Made by a program: the position numbers and the translations under genes. 64,000 bases of DNA, from assembly GCF_900108305.1 (NCBI RefSeq), contig NZ_FNUX01000012.1:33926-97925 (forward strand), given 5' to 3'. Position 1 is the first letter of the stretch. Every line of letters starts with the position of its first letter. The notes under the pieces were generated by a model, which saw nothing but the letters and a program-made list of their open reading frames with translations, ran no database searches and was not told the origin of the DNA. The DNA is from Nitrosomonas ureae (GTDB lineage: Bacteria; Pseudomonadota; Gammaproteobacteria; Burkholderiales; Nitrosomonadaceae). Shown here piece by piece: positions 38,898-49,532 of this stretch.

Positions 38898-39968
38898 TCA
38901 GCATATTCCAGATCCTTCCCTGGCGTTTAATTCGTCCCAGAAAATAGGTAATGTATCAAAGGCATAGGCCCCCACGAACAATCCTATAAAAAGACCAGGA
39001 AATCCAAACAATAGGGCACCTCCAATCACACAGACAAAAGCGACAATTGGTGGAATTTTACTTTTACCAAAAGTGGCGATCCATGATCTCAAGATATTGT
39101 CTACCACACTTGTTAAAATTCCCAACACACCTAATATAATTGCAGCGGTAGCGCTGTCTTTAAAAAAAGCCAAAATCGCAAAGATAAATGCAACAGGCGC
39201 TGCACCAACTATTGGGATGAAAGATAAAATCAACGTAACAAAGAGAACCACAAAGAAGTCCCCCATTTGCAGCATACTCACACCGGCAGCAACCATCAAT
39301 GACTGTACGCCACCTGTCACAATATTGGAAAGGTAAACCTGCCTGGAATCCCTTATAAAAATATTAGTTAGCTCTTGCATACGAGCTTCAGAAAATCCTG
39401 TTATTTTCTGAAAAAAATTCTTTACGTGCTCAGCATTACCAAGAAATGAATAAGTGCAAAGAATCATAATGATAAACAGCACGACCAATGCCGGAAGGCT
39501 GGCTGCAACTTCTCGAAAAAAATCCAGCAGAAAATTATTGACCACCTCTAGATAATGATTTATTTTTTTCTCATTTAAGAATTCCAAAATATCGTATTTC
39601 GAAGAAAACTTTTGAATTGCCGAAACAATCTCGTTATGCATATTCAAAACTAGTTCATCAATACCCTGATCCTTTAATTTTTCGTTAAATGACATCTTCT
39701 CAAGTTGAGTGGTGACAGCATCTGTGCCTTTGATAATAAAATAGAAAAAAGGAATAGAAATAAAGGTTGTAAAAAGTGTAGTAAGCAAAGCAGCAACATG
39801 ATTTCTTTTCATGCCTTTTGACTCTAATTTAAGCTGCACAGGATACAGCGTCAAAGCAATCGTTGACGCAAAAATTAGTGGTATAAAAAAGGGCGAGATA
39901 AAAACTAATAACGCTATCGAAAGGATCATAATATAAGTAACTCTGATAACCTTATTTTCATTAGTCAT
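38898..39968 (-). CDS. AI-2E/PerM-family transporter
   Basis: 356 residues from ATG 39968 (GGAGA upstream). About seven or eight membrane segments with the family layout: two N-terminal helices, a helical soluble section (residues 75-150), then FIIMILCTYSFLGN, LSFIPIVGAAPVAFIFAILAF and FGFPGLFIGLFVGAYAF. The family exports small molecules or ions (e.g. autoinducer, Na+/H+); the substrate here is unknown. AT-rich relative to its neighbours. Confidence 0.88.
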   Translation of the reverse strand: MTNENKVIRVTYIMILSIALLVFISPFFIPLIFASTIALTLYPVQLKLESKGMKRNHVAALLTTLFTTFISIPFFYFIIKGTDAVTTQLEKMSFNEKLKDQGIDELVLNMHNEIVSAIQKFSSKYDILEFLNEKKINHYLEVVNNFLLDFFREVAASLPALVVLFIIMILCTYSFLGNAEHVKNFFQKITGFSEARMQELTNIFIRDSRQVYLSNIVTGGVQSLMVAAGVSMLQMGDFFVVLFVTLILSFIPIVGAAPVAFIFAILAFFKDSATAAIILGVLGILTSVVDNILRSWIATFGKSKIPPIVAFVCVIGGALLFGFPGLFIGLFVGAYAFDTLPIFWDELNAREGSGIC

Positions 39969-39986
39969 GGTTTCTCCAGAAATCAA

Positions 39987-40379
39987 CTTGTTTATTTGCC
40001 TTTATAATCTATGCTCAGAGCTTATCTTCACGATTAGTCATGCATCCTATAACTAGTGGTTTAATGCGGTCATGTGGCAATTACGTATCCCATCATCATG
40101 AAATGTATGAGTCAAATAAGCATTAGAACCTCTCGATAGGAATTCGACTTTCCATGCTATGCAGTTAAAACGATCACACAATTCTTTGTAAGTATTTTAT
40201 CGATGCCCCGGTAAATTCCAAGCAAGAATGCATGACGGTGAACGAAGGCACCCATACCCATGTGTAACCATTCTTCAGCTCTTTGGCATGGCACCTGGGA
40301 GCTTTGAGGCTGCATTTTTCCGATCTCAGCCTTTTTAGTGAGAACATCACTTCGCAACCATTTTCAGGCCTCACCGCAA
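39987..40379. other. Gene-poor stretch upstream of IS remnant
   Basis: 393 bp. Short frames on both strands show no recognisable protein and conflict with each other. The right part may belong to the degraded IS3 copy that follows. Confidence 0.4.
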
Positions 40380-40890
40380 CAAACATGATCGCCGCCGCAG
40401 CGAATCTGGTGCAACGCTATTTCAAAGCAGCAATCACGATGGGTTGCGGATACTTACATTTCCTTCTAGTCAGGCTTCCTGTACTTGGCTGTAATCATTG
40501 ATGTATTCAGCTGCAAGGTGACAGGCGCAGATAACTCGAATAGAACATGACGACAAGCCCTGGTGATCAATGTTCGCAAACCAGTTGAAGTAATTCACCT
40601 CAGTGCTCAAAGTAGTTAATACGCCTGCGTTGTGTTCGGTCCAGCGATGCAAGAAAATGGGCGTACGCTCCTCAATGAGTAGTGTAAACGCAATGGCTGA
40701 CAGCTTCTTTGCCAGCCTGAAATGTGACCTGATCGACACGCGTGTCTGGAAAAACAAATCTGAAGCAAGGCTGGCCATATTCACCTGGATCGAGCGCCGG
40801 TAAAGCCCGACCCACAGGCATTCCGGGATTGGATACTTGTCGTCAAATAATTTTGAAAGAAAATTGAATGAGAAGAATCACATCACGATA
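40380..40890 (+). pseudogene. Degraded IS3-family OrfB (DDE) remnant
   Basis: Pieces of an IS3 OrfB are readable in different frames on the plus strand: ATNMIAAAANLVQR; WVADTYI; SGFLYLAVIIDVFS (first catalytic region); MGVRSSMSSVNAMADSFFAS and LKCDLIDTRVWKNKSEARLA; then, after a TAA at 40801, RHSGIGYLSSNNFERKLNE. At least two frameshifts and two stops. Its ending resembles the remnant at 34037-34225, and an IS end-like CAAAATGGGACAACTCGA follows near 40919. Confidence 0.8.
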
Positions 40891-41106
40891 AACCGCAATC
40901 CGCTTTAAAACTGTTTGTCAAAATGGGACAACTCGAACCATTTGACTACACCTGTGTTATTGCAGATCATCCTTTCAAAATTATTAGGAAAAGCTACTAA
41001 CTTCCCAACTCGTTATTTGTATCCAGGATTGACCCGGAAACCAGTACAGCAGAACTTGAACGCATTTTACTTGCTTAGATAGGCTGACTCGGAAAAAAAG
41101 TAAGTT

Positions 41107-41400
41107 TTATTTATCCGTATTTTCTCTAACGCTATCTGCATCATCTTCTAATCTATCTGCGGTATCCTCGGCGGATTCTCTTATTTGTTTAGCCTCCTCC
41201 TCTTTTCTATCGGCTATCGCTTCACCGGTTTGTTCAGCAGCTTCTTTGTTTTTATTATCTTCTTTTCGAATTTGATCGGCTCTGTCTTCCAAACGATCAG
41301 CTTCATTTTCTGCCGTATCACTGGCAGAACACGCAACTGTTCCAAATACAATAAAGAATATAAAAATTACGAGAAAATGAGTATTTATTATTTTATTCAT
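41107..41400 (-). CDS. Small coiled-coil lipoprotein
   Basis: 97 residues. Signal peptide with lipobox GTVACS (Cys about residue 24), then a highly charged helical repeat (ADRLEDRADQIRKEDN, DTADRLEDDADSVREN). Probably anchored in the outer or inner membrane facing the periplasm. No known family recognised. AT-rich surroundings. Confidence 0.7.
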   Translation of the reverse strand: MNKIINTHFLVIFIFFIVFGTVACSASDTAENEADRLEDRADQIRKEDNKNKEAAEQTGEAIADRKEEEAKQIRESAEDTADRLEDDADSVRENTDK

Positions 41401-41963
41401 TGCCTTATCCTAAATTAATTGAGATTTAAAAATTAACGCCATACATCATGAGGGCGTTCATAAGACTAATTCGATAAATTTACTGAGTCTGTTCGCCAGC
41501 ATACATACGTAAGAAAGTAAGAAAGTATTAAAATTAAAGCGAATAATGAAGCTTCTGATTAAAATCAGAAAGTAATAATGAAAGCTTGAAATTAAGCTGC
41601 AATAAGCATTGAACCCAAATAATGCCTGAATGCCTGGCAGCACGATGCGGCATTCATTTAAAAGAAATTCTGCAGATTTTGTTAATGAAACACTCTCTTC
41701 GCTTTTTAGTTACTTTCTGATCCTGCATATCCATAATTTTTATTTATAAAGCACCCGCTTTATTTAGTTGTAATAGCAGAGAATTAAATTTTAATCAAAA
41801 AATTAAACGATAGTCTCAAATTGATTTTGTAAACGTAATCAGTTATTACCTGGCAAATTTAAATTTATCATTGCTTGCAACTTATAAGAAATACAGTGAT
41901 ACCTATGATGGCAGTCTCCTGGTTTTCCGTCGCGCACATAAACCGCTCAAGCGTAGACGCCGC
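41401..41963. other. AT-rich intergenic region with no gene seen
   Basis: 563 bp. A 61-codon frame near 41458-41643 has no start signal and low-complexity composition. No repeat or hairpin stands out. Confidence 0.5.
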
Positions 41964-42228
41964 TCATTTGTATTTTTGGCCTTCGGCGGGTATCTTGATT
42001 TTTGTGCCGGGAGGTATGGCATAGGCATCGGATATTTTATTGAGTTGCTGCAAGCGGGATACATTGCCTACTGATCAAATGCTGCTCGGAAATATTCCAG
42101 AGATTATCTTCTGTCCTCACGCTATAGCTCCCTTCATCCGCAACAACCTGGGTGGAAAATAAAAGCAAGCTAGTTAACAATACGCAGCGAGCAAATCCGA
42201 ATCTTTTAAGGATCAATCGAGATTCCAT
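41964..42228 (-). pseudogene. Frameshifted LysM-domain secreted protein
   Basis: From ATG 42228 the frame gives a signal peptide (CVLLTSLLLFSTQVVA) and the first half of a LysM domain (SYSVRTEDNLWNISEQHL), then ends at a stop in that frame. The second half of LysM (VGNVSRLQQLNKISDAYAIP, then PGTKIKIPAEGQKYK and stop at 41964) continues in another frame from about 42074. One frameshift separates them. Relatives are longer peptidoglycan-binding proteins, so the 3' part may also be missing. Confidence 0.75.
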
Positions 42229-42285
42229 TTTTCCTTCCGAATGCAATCGCTTATTCAGAATGTTAAGGAAAAATCAATCTATTTT

Positions 42286-43288
<1,003 letters not shown>

Positions 43289-43387
43289 TCACGGTTTTTA
43301 TGCTACATTGCGGTTCCGTATCCATAGCAATCACCATTCTCGTTGCCTCAACATGAACATTTTAGCTTCCCGGTTTCCTTATTACTC

Positions 43388-44284
43388 ATGATTACCCAAG
43401 TTCATTCGCAACTGCGTACCATCCGCGATTTATTACGTTTCGCAATCAGCCAATTCAACAAGACCGGCCTGCATTTTGGCCACGGATCGGCGAATGCGTA
43501 TGATGAAGCGGCGTATCTTATTCTGAAAAGCTTATATTTACCACTGGATCAGCTGGAATCGTTCCTGGATGCGCGTGTCACGACGGATGAATGCAAACAC
43601 GTACTGAAAATAATCGACTCCCGTGTCAAAGACAGAATTCCAGCAGCCTACTTGACGCATGAAGCCTGGCTTGGGGAATACAGCTTTTATGTCGATGAAC
43701 GCGTTATCATTCCCCGTTCTTTCATTGCCGAATTGCTGCCAGCACAGCTATTTCCATGGATCATGGATCCCGATACTGTTGCCACCGCACTTGACCTCTG
43801 CACCGGCTCTGGCTGTCTCGCGATTTTAATGGCGCACAGCTTCCCCAATGCCACGATTGATGCCACCGACATTTCCGCCCAGGCGCTTGCCGTAGCACAT
43901 AAAAATATACAGGATTACGGGCTGCAAGAACGAATTAATCTGATTGAATCCAATCTGTTCTCAGCGTTACAGGAAAAGCGTTATGATCTGATTATCAGCA
44001 ATCCGCCTTACGTCAACGCTGAATCGATGGCGCAATTACCTCAGGAATATCGGCATGAACCGGAAAATGCGCTTGCCAGTGGCATAGACGGACTGGATGC
44101 AACACGCCAGATTCTGCAACAAGCCATCCGATACTTAACTGACGATGGAATCCTGGTGGTTGAGATCGGACATAACCGGGCAGCATTGGAACAAGCCTTT
44201 CCGGAATTGCCGTTTACTTGGTTGGAAACCAGTGCAGGAAATGAGTTTGTATTTTTGTTGCAGCGTAACCAGCTAATCCGGTAA
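43388..44284 (+). CDS. prmB: Ribosomal protein L3 N5-glutamine methyltransferase
   Basis: 298 residues from ATG 43388 (MITQVHSQLRTIRDLLRFA); the frame extends to 43343 but the upstream residues look unrelated. SAM-binding ALDLCTGSGCLAI and catalytic NPPYV are present, and the N-terminal helical domain (TGLHFGHGSANAYDEA) is PrmB-type rather than PrmC. Divergent from tadA. Confidence 0.93.
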   Translation: MITQVHSQLRTIRDLLRFAISQFNKTGLHFGHGSANAYDEAAYLILKSLYLPLDQLESFLDARVTTDECKHVLKIIDSRVKDRIPAAYLTHEAWLGEYSFYVDERVIIPRSFIAELLPAQLFPWIMDPDTVATALDLCTGSGCLAILMAHSFPNATIDATDISAQALAVAHKNIQDYGLQERINLIESNLFSALQEKRYDLIISNPPYVNAESMAQLPQEYRHEPENALASGIDGLDATRQILQQAIRYLTDDGILVVEIGHNRAALEQAFPELPFTWLETSAGNEFVFLLQRNQLIR

Positions 44285-44557
44285 CCAAGGTATTATTAGC
44301 CCATCTGCTGAACAGTAACGCACCCATTAAGAATCAAATAACCCAGCATTCTTCGCTCCACTCCTTACAATTATATTTAGAGATTATCGATCAGATTTTG
44401 CCGGACTGATGCATTCAGTCTTATAAATTTTTCTGGACAAGGCTATGTGATTCTGGTATTAAGAAAGCGGTCTTTTCGTTTTGTTTTTGAATGACCGAAG
44501 AGCTGTTTCACTTAACTCATATATCATAGGTCTTTAATTTTATAGGAGATAATGGAC

Positions 44558-44683
44558 ATGAAATACTCTCTATTAATTGCTGCTACTATTTTCGCTTTCT
44601 TTTTAACTGGATGCGGTGATCCGAAGCCAGGCCAATATCCACCAAGCCTCTATGATGGCAATAAGCAAGGGGATTCTCAGTAA
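44558..44683 (+). CDS. 41-residue small lipoprotein (unlisted small ORF)
   Basis: ATG 44558 has AGGAGA eight bases upstream (a second ATG at 44552 is too close to it). MKYSLLIAATIFAFFLTGCG is a complete lipoprotein signal with lipobox LTGC; the mature peptide is about 23 residues (GDPKPGQYPPSLYDG). Small lipoproteins of this kind are common; no function can be assigned. Confidence 0.75.
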   Translation: MKYSLLIAATIFAFFLTGCGDPKPGQYPPSLYDGNKQGDSQ

Positions 44684-45094
44684 ATTGTCATTATGGATTT
44701 TTTGAACTTTACAGAGAATCTTTTTGAAATTGATGCAACGGCAAAATGAATTTAAACCGCAACAAACTGTTAAATTTTATTTGCTAATTATAGGGCCTGG
44801 AATTTACGCCAGGCCCTATCCAAAAGTAACCCTAGTGTTTTTACCGGCACAACGATCCTGCATATCCCAGTAATCTTTTCATAATCAATCGATTGCGCCA
44901 GAAAACAGAAATCCAGGCTTCTGTTATGTCTTTGGCAACTGGGAAGCCGGCACACAAAACTCATTTCTCCGATGGCGGCTTATCTTGCTAAAAACATCAA
45001 CTGTAATGGCCGCACTCGCATTCTGCGATCTCAATGAATCCATTGATCCGGTTTATGCTCAAGAAGCTTTATTCGATGAGCGGCTTGCGCATGA
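44684..45094. other. Intergenic region with terminator, otherwise empty
   Basis: 411 bp between the small lipoprotein and the convergent olsF-like gene. It contains the hairpin at 44790-44819; the rest shows no supported gene. Confidence 0.5.
44790..44819 (+). terminator. Strong hairpin downstream of the small lipoprotein gene
   Basis: ATAGGGCCTGG (44790-44800) pairs perfectly with CCAGGCCCTAT (44809-44819), 8-base loop. No long U-tract, but the strength and position in a convergent region suggest a terminator. Confidence 0.6.
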
Positions 45095-46852
45095 TCAGGC
45101 CGAATGGAGATTCTGCGCAACTCCGGCATGGCTCTCGATATAGCGCTGATGTTTCTTTTGCTTAATGGCATCAATATGCACCAGAATCAAGGCATCCACA
45201 CAATTTGAAAATTTTGGATCGATATTAAACCCCAGAAACTCACAACCGCCCGGCTCGCACAGCTCCACGTACTGCTTATACAAGACCGGAATTTTTACGC
45301 CGAGCACATCCATTTTCTCTTTGAACTTTACATACGCTTGCTTATATTCCACCTCATTTGCAACCTGCCTGAATGGCGCAAAATCAACTACCGTATCAAA
45401 TTCAAACGACAGCCTGGGCAGTGCAAGCTGCATGTCATTGCCAAAAAGCTCTGTATAAAAACTGGCAATCACCTTTTGCGCAGACTGCGGTAGAGCAGTA
45501 CTCATCGAAACCGGTCCAACCAGATAGCGAATCTCCGGATGCTGATACAGATAAGCGCCAACGCCATACCAAAGGTAATCCAGGCTGCGTTTTCCCTGAT
45601 ATCTGGGTTGAATGAAACTGCGTCCTAACTCGATCGCCTGTTCGAGATAAGGCATTAAAACCGGATTAAACTCAAACAGGCTATGCGTGTACAAACCTGC
45701 CTCCCCCCGCGCTTTAAGAATCTGTACCGCTTCACCGATGCGATAGGAGCCAATGATTTCCAGTTCGTCTTCGTCCCATAGAATCAGGTGACGGTAATAG
45801 CGGTCGTAACTATCGATATCCAACGCGTTGCCGGTGCCTTCCTGCACCTGACGGAACGATAATTCACGCAACCTTCCTATTTCCCGCATCACACTGGAAT
45901 TGGGCATATAATCAAACAAATAAATATGCTTACCATCCTGAGTTTTGCCAATCAGCTGCGATGCTTTCAGTTCTTTGCGGATCAACTTGGTGCGGACAGG
46001 ATGAATGATATTTTCGATCGGCTTGAACAATTCCTTTTTCTTCTTTTTCCCAAGCAAATAGACTTGCTTGCGCATCAGCTTTGCCGCCGCTTTCTTGGAC
46101 AGATTCATCGCCGCAATCGATTCCCATGGAATCGGCTTGCCGACACGGAACAAAATCTCACCACCTTTCTTATTGAACATTTCGTTGACCAGCATCATCG
46201 TCCCGAGGGGTTTGTAAATACTCGATAAGCCGTAAAACAGGGTGGAATTCTTGCCACCGATATACACCGGCACAATGGGCGCCTTGGTTTTCCTGGCTAA
46301 GGACAAAAATACGGTGTTCCACCTGCCATCACGAACCCCCAGCGGAGAAATACGCGACACCCCTCCGGTGGGAAACAAGATCACCGCCTGCTCAGACTCC
46401 AATGCCTCGATGATCTGACCCATGCTGTCACGATGAGTGGCGGATTGGGATAAATTATCAACGGACAGAAACAAGCTCTGCAGCGGATCAATACAGTTCA
46501 GCAAGGTCGTTGCAATGATTTTTACATCGGTACGGATCTCCGATACCAACTTCAACAGCGCCAGTCCATCCAAAGAGCCCAGCGGATGATTGGCCACGAT
46601 CAATACCCGGCGCTGATCCGGAATGCGCGCACGATCTTTGCTGGATACCTGGAACGAAAAATTAAAATGCTCCAGCACCGCATCGTTAAACTCTAATCCT
46701 TCCAAATGCCGGTGCGTTGCAATAAAACGATTGATCTCTTCCTGGTGCAGCAGTTTCTTCAATATCGAAGAAGCGGCTTTCATCAGCGGTTTATCATTGA
46801 TCTCATCTGTATGCTGAAAATAGTCTTTCAGTATTGCATCTACATCCAGCAT
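45095..46852 (-). CDS. olsF: OlsF-like bifunctional acyltransferase (ornithine lipid synthesis)
   Basis: 585 residues. Residues about 60-270 are a PlsC-type acyltransferase (ANHPLGSLDGLALLKLV, then FPTGGVSR, APIVPVYIGG). Residues about 300-560 are an OlsB-like GNAT N-acyltransferase (IYLFDYMPNSSVMREIGRLR; GSYRIGEAVQIL; ELGRSFIQPRYQGKRSLDYL). The order, O-acyltransferase first and N-acyltransferase second, matches OlsF, which makes ornithine lipid from ornithine and acyl-ACP. A PhoB-box-like site lies upstream. Other GNAT/PlsC fusions of unknown substrate are possible, so the substrate is inferred. Confidence 0.75.
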   Translation of the reverse strand: MLDVDAILKDYFQHTDEINDKPLMKAASSILKKLLHQEEINRFIATHRHLEGLEFNDAVLEHFNFSFQVSSKDRARIPDQRRVLIVANHPLGSLDGLALLKLVSEIRTDVKIIATTLLNCIDPLQSLFLSVDNLSQSATHRDSMGQIIEALESEQAVILFPTGGVSRISPLGVRDGRWNTVFLSLARKTKAPIVPVYIGGKNSTLFYGLSSIYKPLGTMMLVNEMFNKKGGEILFRVGKPIPWESIAAMNLSKKAAAKLMRKQVYLLGKKKKKELFKPIENIIHPVRTKLIRKELKASQLIGKTQDGKHIYLFDYMPNSSVMREIGRLRELSFRQVQEGTGNALDIDSYDRYYRHLILWDEDELEIIGSYRIGEAVQILKARGEAGLYTHSLFEFNPVLMPYLEQAIELGRSFIQPRYQGKRSLDYLWYGVGAYLYQHPEIRYLVGPVSMSTALPQSAQKVIASFYTELFGNDMQLALPRLSFEFDTVVDFAPFRQVANEVEYKQAYVKFKEKMDVLGVKIPVLYKQYVELCEPGGCEFLGFNIDPKFSNCVDALILVHIDAIKQKKHQRYIESHAGVAQNLHSA

Positions 46853-46887
46853 AATCCTGGCTCCATTTCAGAAATTGGATGCCTTAT

Positions 46888-46921
46888 AGGATAGCCAGGT
46901 AATATGACGCGACGATGACAA
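46888..46921 (-). promoter_or_regulatory. Putative PhoB box and -10 of the olsF-like gene
   Basis: On the minus strand, TTGTCAT (46921-46915) and GCGTCAT (46910-46904) are half-sites 11 bp apart with a 4-bp spacer. TATCCT (46893-46888) follows exactly 10 bp after, at the place of the -10 in PhoB-activated promoters. It lies about 36 bp before the ATG at 46852. Confidence 0.5.
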
Positions 46922-47124
46922 TCAGTTAATAATCAAGGCGCATTGCATCATGCGTTCAGCCCGATAGCGGAATGTGCTCCATTTCATCAGTCACAAGCTT
47001 GATGCTTCACAATTCGAGATTCTCAACGCAGCGATCAAAAGTGCAATTGAAAAAGAAAAGGCAATTTGGTTCCGATGCAATGCGCAGCAATAAGACAATC
47101 GATGATTCTTCTAATTACATGCAA

Positions 47125-48099
47125 TCATTCGCCAGGATATTGCAAGCCAATTTTCTCTCTGATCTGATCCATCGTTTCCATCAAAGCCAGCGATTCGGCA
47201 AGAGTCACTGTTGGGCTTTCCACCTTACCCTCCCGAATGCATTGACTGACTTCAGCAGCTTCGTATTGATATCCCGCTCTACCCCAAGTAACGTGAGGCA
47301 ATTTTCTTGAACGCCAGAGAACAGCCAGGCGGGCACGCCAGAACATTGGCATCCAAATCATTCCCTGGGTACCCATAATAAAAGCGTTATGCGGTGTGCG
47401 TGTTTGAATAGCGCTTGATAGCAAAGCAAGCTGCCCTTGCGGATATTGCAGCATGATACCGGCCTGCTCGTCGACACCGGTTGCACCGAGGGATGCCAAC
47501 GCTTGAATTTCCGAAGGCCTCGAACCGAACAGATGAGATGCCAAAGCGATTGGATAAACCCCGACATCCAGTATTGATCCACCAGCAAGCGCAGGATCAA
47601 ATAATCTACTTTCGGATTGGCCGGCTGCCCTGAACCCGAGATCGGCGTTGAGTATCCGAACTTTCCCGATCAATCCCTCCTTGATCCACTGCATCGCCCG
47701 CCTATACACAGGATTAAATCTCGACCACATGGCTTCCATAAGAAAAAGCCGTTTCTCGCCTGCACAAGCAATCATCTGTCGCGCTTCTGCCGCGTTCAGT
47801 GCGAATGGTTTCTCACATAGCACGTGTTTTCCATTTTCCAGACACAGAATCGTATGGCTCTTGTGGAAATTATGGGTTGTAGCGACGTAGATAACGTCAA
47901 TTCCCGGATCTTTTGCCAACGCTTCATATGCGCCATACACGCGGGGAATTCGATGCTTCAACGCAAATGCTTCCGCCCGCTGGATTGATCGTGCAGCCAC
48001 AGCAACAATTTCTGTGCCCGGAGTCTTCCTGAGATCGACAGCAAAGCGGTCAGCCATTCGTCCCGCGCTTAATATACCCCACCGGACCAATGCAACCAT
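47125..48099 (-). CDS. Gfo/Idh/MocA-family NAD(P)-dependent oxidoreductase
   Basis: 324 residues. N-terminal Rossmann fold (RWGILSAGRMADRFAVDL), the family EKP motif (CEKPFALNAAEARQM), and C-terminal half resembling dihydrodiol/sugar dehydrogenases (GGSILDVGVYPIALASHLFG). The substrate is probably a sugar or sugar-like molecule. Divergent from the radical SAM gene; possibly part of the adjacent polysaccharide genes. Confidence 0.85.
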   Translation of the reverse strand: MVALVRWGILSAGRMADRFAVDLRKTPGTEIVAVAARSIQRAEAFALKHRIPRVYGAYEALAKDPGIDVIYVATTHNFHKSHTILCLENGKHVLCEKPFALNAAEARQMIACAGEKRLFLMEAMWSRFNPVYRRAMQWIKEGLIGKVRILNADLGFRAAGQSESRLFDPALAGGSILDVGVYPIALASHLFGSRPSEIQALASLGATGVDEQAGIMLQYPQGQLALLSSAIQTRTPHNAFIMGTQGMIWMPMFWRARLAVLWRSRKLPHVTWGRAGYQYEAAEVSQCIREGKVESPTVTLAESLALMETMDQIREKIGLQYPGE

Positions 48100-48230
48100 A
48101 AAAAAACTCCTTTATTTAATAGACTGAGGCGATTCGGTTTTTTCCATCGTTGCCGATAATTCTATCGCAATATCATTCAGATAAAGTGTGATGTGATGTT
48201 ATTGATTAGCATCAGCTCTCAACTTGAATA

Positions 48231-48273
48231 GTTTTTATGGCTGAGAATTGAATATAATCTCAGCCATAAAAAC
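48231..48273. repeat. Perfect 16-bp inverted repeat in the divergent intergenic region
   Basis: GTTTTTATGGCTGAGA (48231-48246) and TCTCAGCCATAAAAAC (48258-48273) are exact inverted repeats around 11 bases. The loop-side sequence holds a consensus-like TATAAT (48253-48258). It lies between divergent genes, where a terminator would be unexpected. Confidence 0.75.
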
Positions 48274-48406
48274 AATGCCTGGTTTCAGTAAAAACCCGAG
48301 ACCTGATGCATCAATAACTTAAAGAGCCTCTGAGATTTGGATTGCGTTGCTGTTCAGTTCAATTCGATCCATCACTTTTAATTTTAAAACAGAGGAATCA
48401 CTTACC

Positions 48407-49525
48407 GTGCTTCACCACACAAAAAAAGTCGAGATTAATCTGGGCTATGCGTGCAACGCTAAATGCCCTTTTTGCTATTACTACGATTCCGTCATCACGA
48501 AATCCAATGAAAACACGCTGACTACAGAACAAGCGAGAAAACAACTCAAACAAGCGAAAATGCTTGGAATACAAGAGATAGAGTTTACTGGCGGAGAAGT
48601 GACGCTGCGCAAGGATCTGCCCGAATTGATCACATATGCCAAGAAAGAACTCGGCTTTTCCATCGTCTGCCTGATTACCAACGGCATCAGGTTAGCCAAG
48701 CGGGATTATGTCGCCAGTCTCGTTGCTGCAGGCATCGACGACATTTTGTTTAGTGTTCATGGTCATGATGCGCCGACGCATGATGATCTGACCAAGGTTC
48801 CGCGCAGTTTTCACCATATTCTGCAAGCTATGGATCATGCCAATGAGTTTGGCTTGAGGGTGCGCACGAACACAGTGGTGTGCAAAACGAATTTTATGCA
48901 TCTGACTGAAATCATGCAACTGCTCATTAGAAAGAAAGTCGATAACATCAATTTTGTGATGTTCAATCCGGTTCTGCAAGCAAAGAATATCGATATTGTC
49001 AAAGAAGTGTATGTCAATTACGCGGATGCCGGCAAAGAGATCATTAAAGCGATCCAATCGTGCGAAACCGAGCTCCCTCATTTTAATGTAAGGTACATGC
49101 CCTTTTGCTTTCTTCCCGGCTATGAGCAATATGTGACGAACATTGATCAAATGACCTTTGATCCGGACGAATGGGATAATTTCGCAAGTTTCCGGATCAG
49201 AAAAGGCAGTCTGGTCACCTGGCTTTGCCTGATACCCGGCATTCTAAAAATACCGTACCTTGCTTTTGTTGCCCAATACGGTTTCAGGGCCGTATGTACA
49301 GCCGGGATCAGCCGATTCTATGTCTTCAAGGATAGAATTAAAACTCAAAGCTGCAAAAAATGCGCCTATGAGAAGGTATGCGATTACCTTTATCGGCATT
49401 ATCACGATATCTATGGCGAAAAGGACATAACTCCCATATCCGGGAAAAAAGTGTGTAACCCGGCCTGGATTATGAATGCGGCAAAAATCCGCAAACCGGG
49501 CGAATTGCCTAAAAAGATGAATTGA
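48407..49525 (+). CDS. Radical SAM protein with C-terminal cysteine cluster
   Basis: 372 residues from GTG 48407 (AGAGG eleven bases upstream); a TTG at 48347 is less likely. The cluster-binding motif is CNAKCPFC (CxxxCxxC), followed by EFTGGEVTLRKDL (SAM-binding GGE) and LITNGIRL. The C-terminus has SCKKCAYEKVC and later Cys, suggesting an auxiliary iron-sulfur cluster (SPASM-like). The substrate is unknown. The heparinase-like gene begins 7 bp after the stop, so the two form an operon. Confidence 0.85.
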   Translation: MLHHTKKVEINLGYACNAKCPFCYYYDSVITKSNENTLTTEQARKQLKQAKMLGIQEIEFTGGEVTLRKDLPELITYAKKELGFSIVCLITNGIRLAKRDYVASLVAAGIDDILFSVHGHDAPTHDDLTKVPRSFHHILQAMDHANEFGLRVRTNTVVCKTNFMHLTEIMQLLIRKKVDNINFVMFNPVLQAKNIDIVKEVYVNYADAGKEIIKAIQSCETELPHFNVRYMPFCFLPGYEQYVTNIDQMTFDPDEWDNFASFRIRKGSLVTWLCLIPGILKIPYLAFVAQYGFRAVCTAGISRFYVFKDRIKTQSCKKCAYEKVCDYLYRHYHDIYGEKDITPISGKKVCNPAWIMNAAKIRKPGELPKKMN

Positions 49526-49532
49526 ATCAGAA

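Noticed and set aside
40157..40386. Overlapping 66-70 codon frames on the minus strand
   Set aside because: No motifs; the right part lies opposite the degraded IS3 OrfB on the plus strand.
41458..41643. 61-codon frame in an AT-rich gap
   Set aside because: Low-complexity, no ribosome site, no motif.
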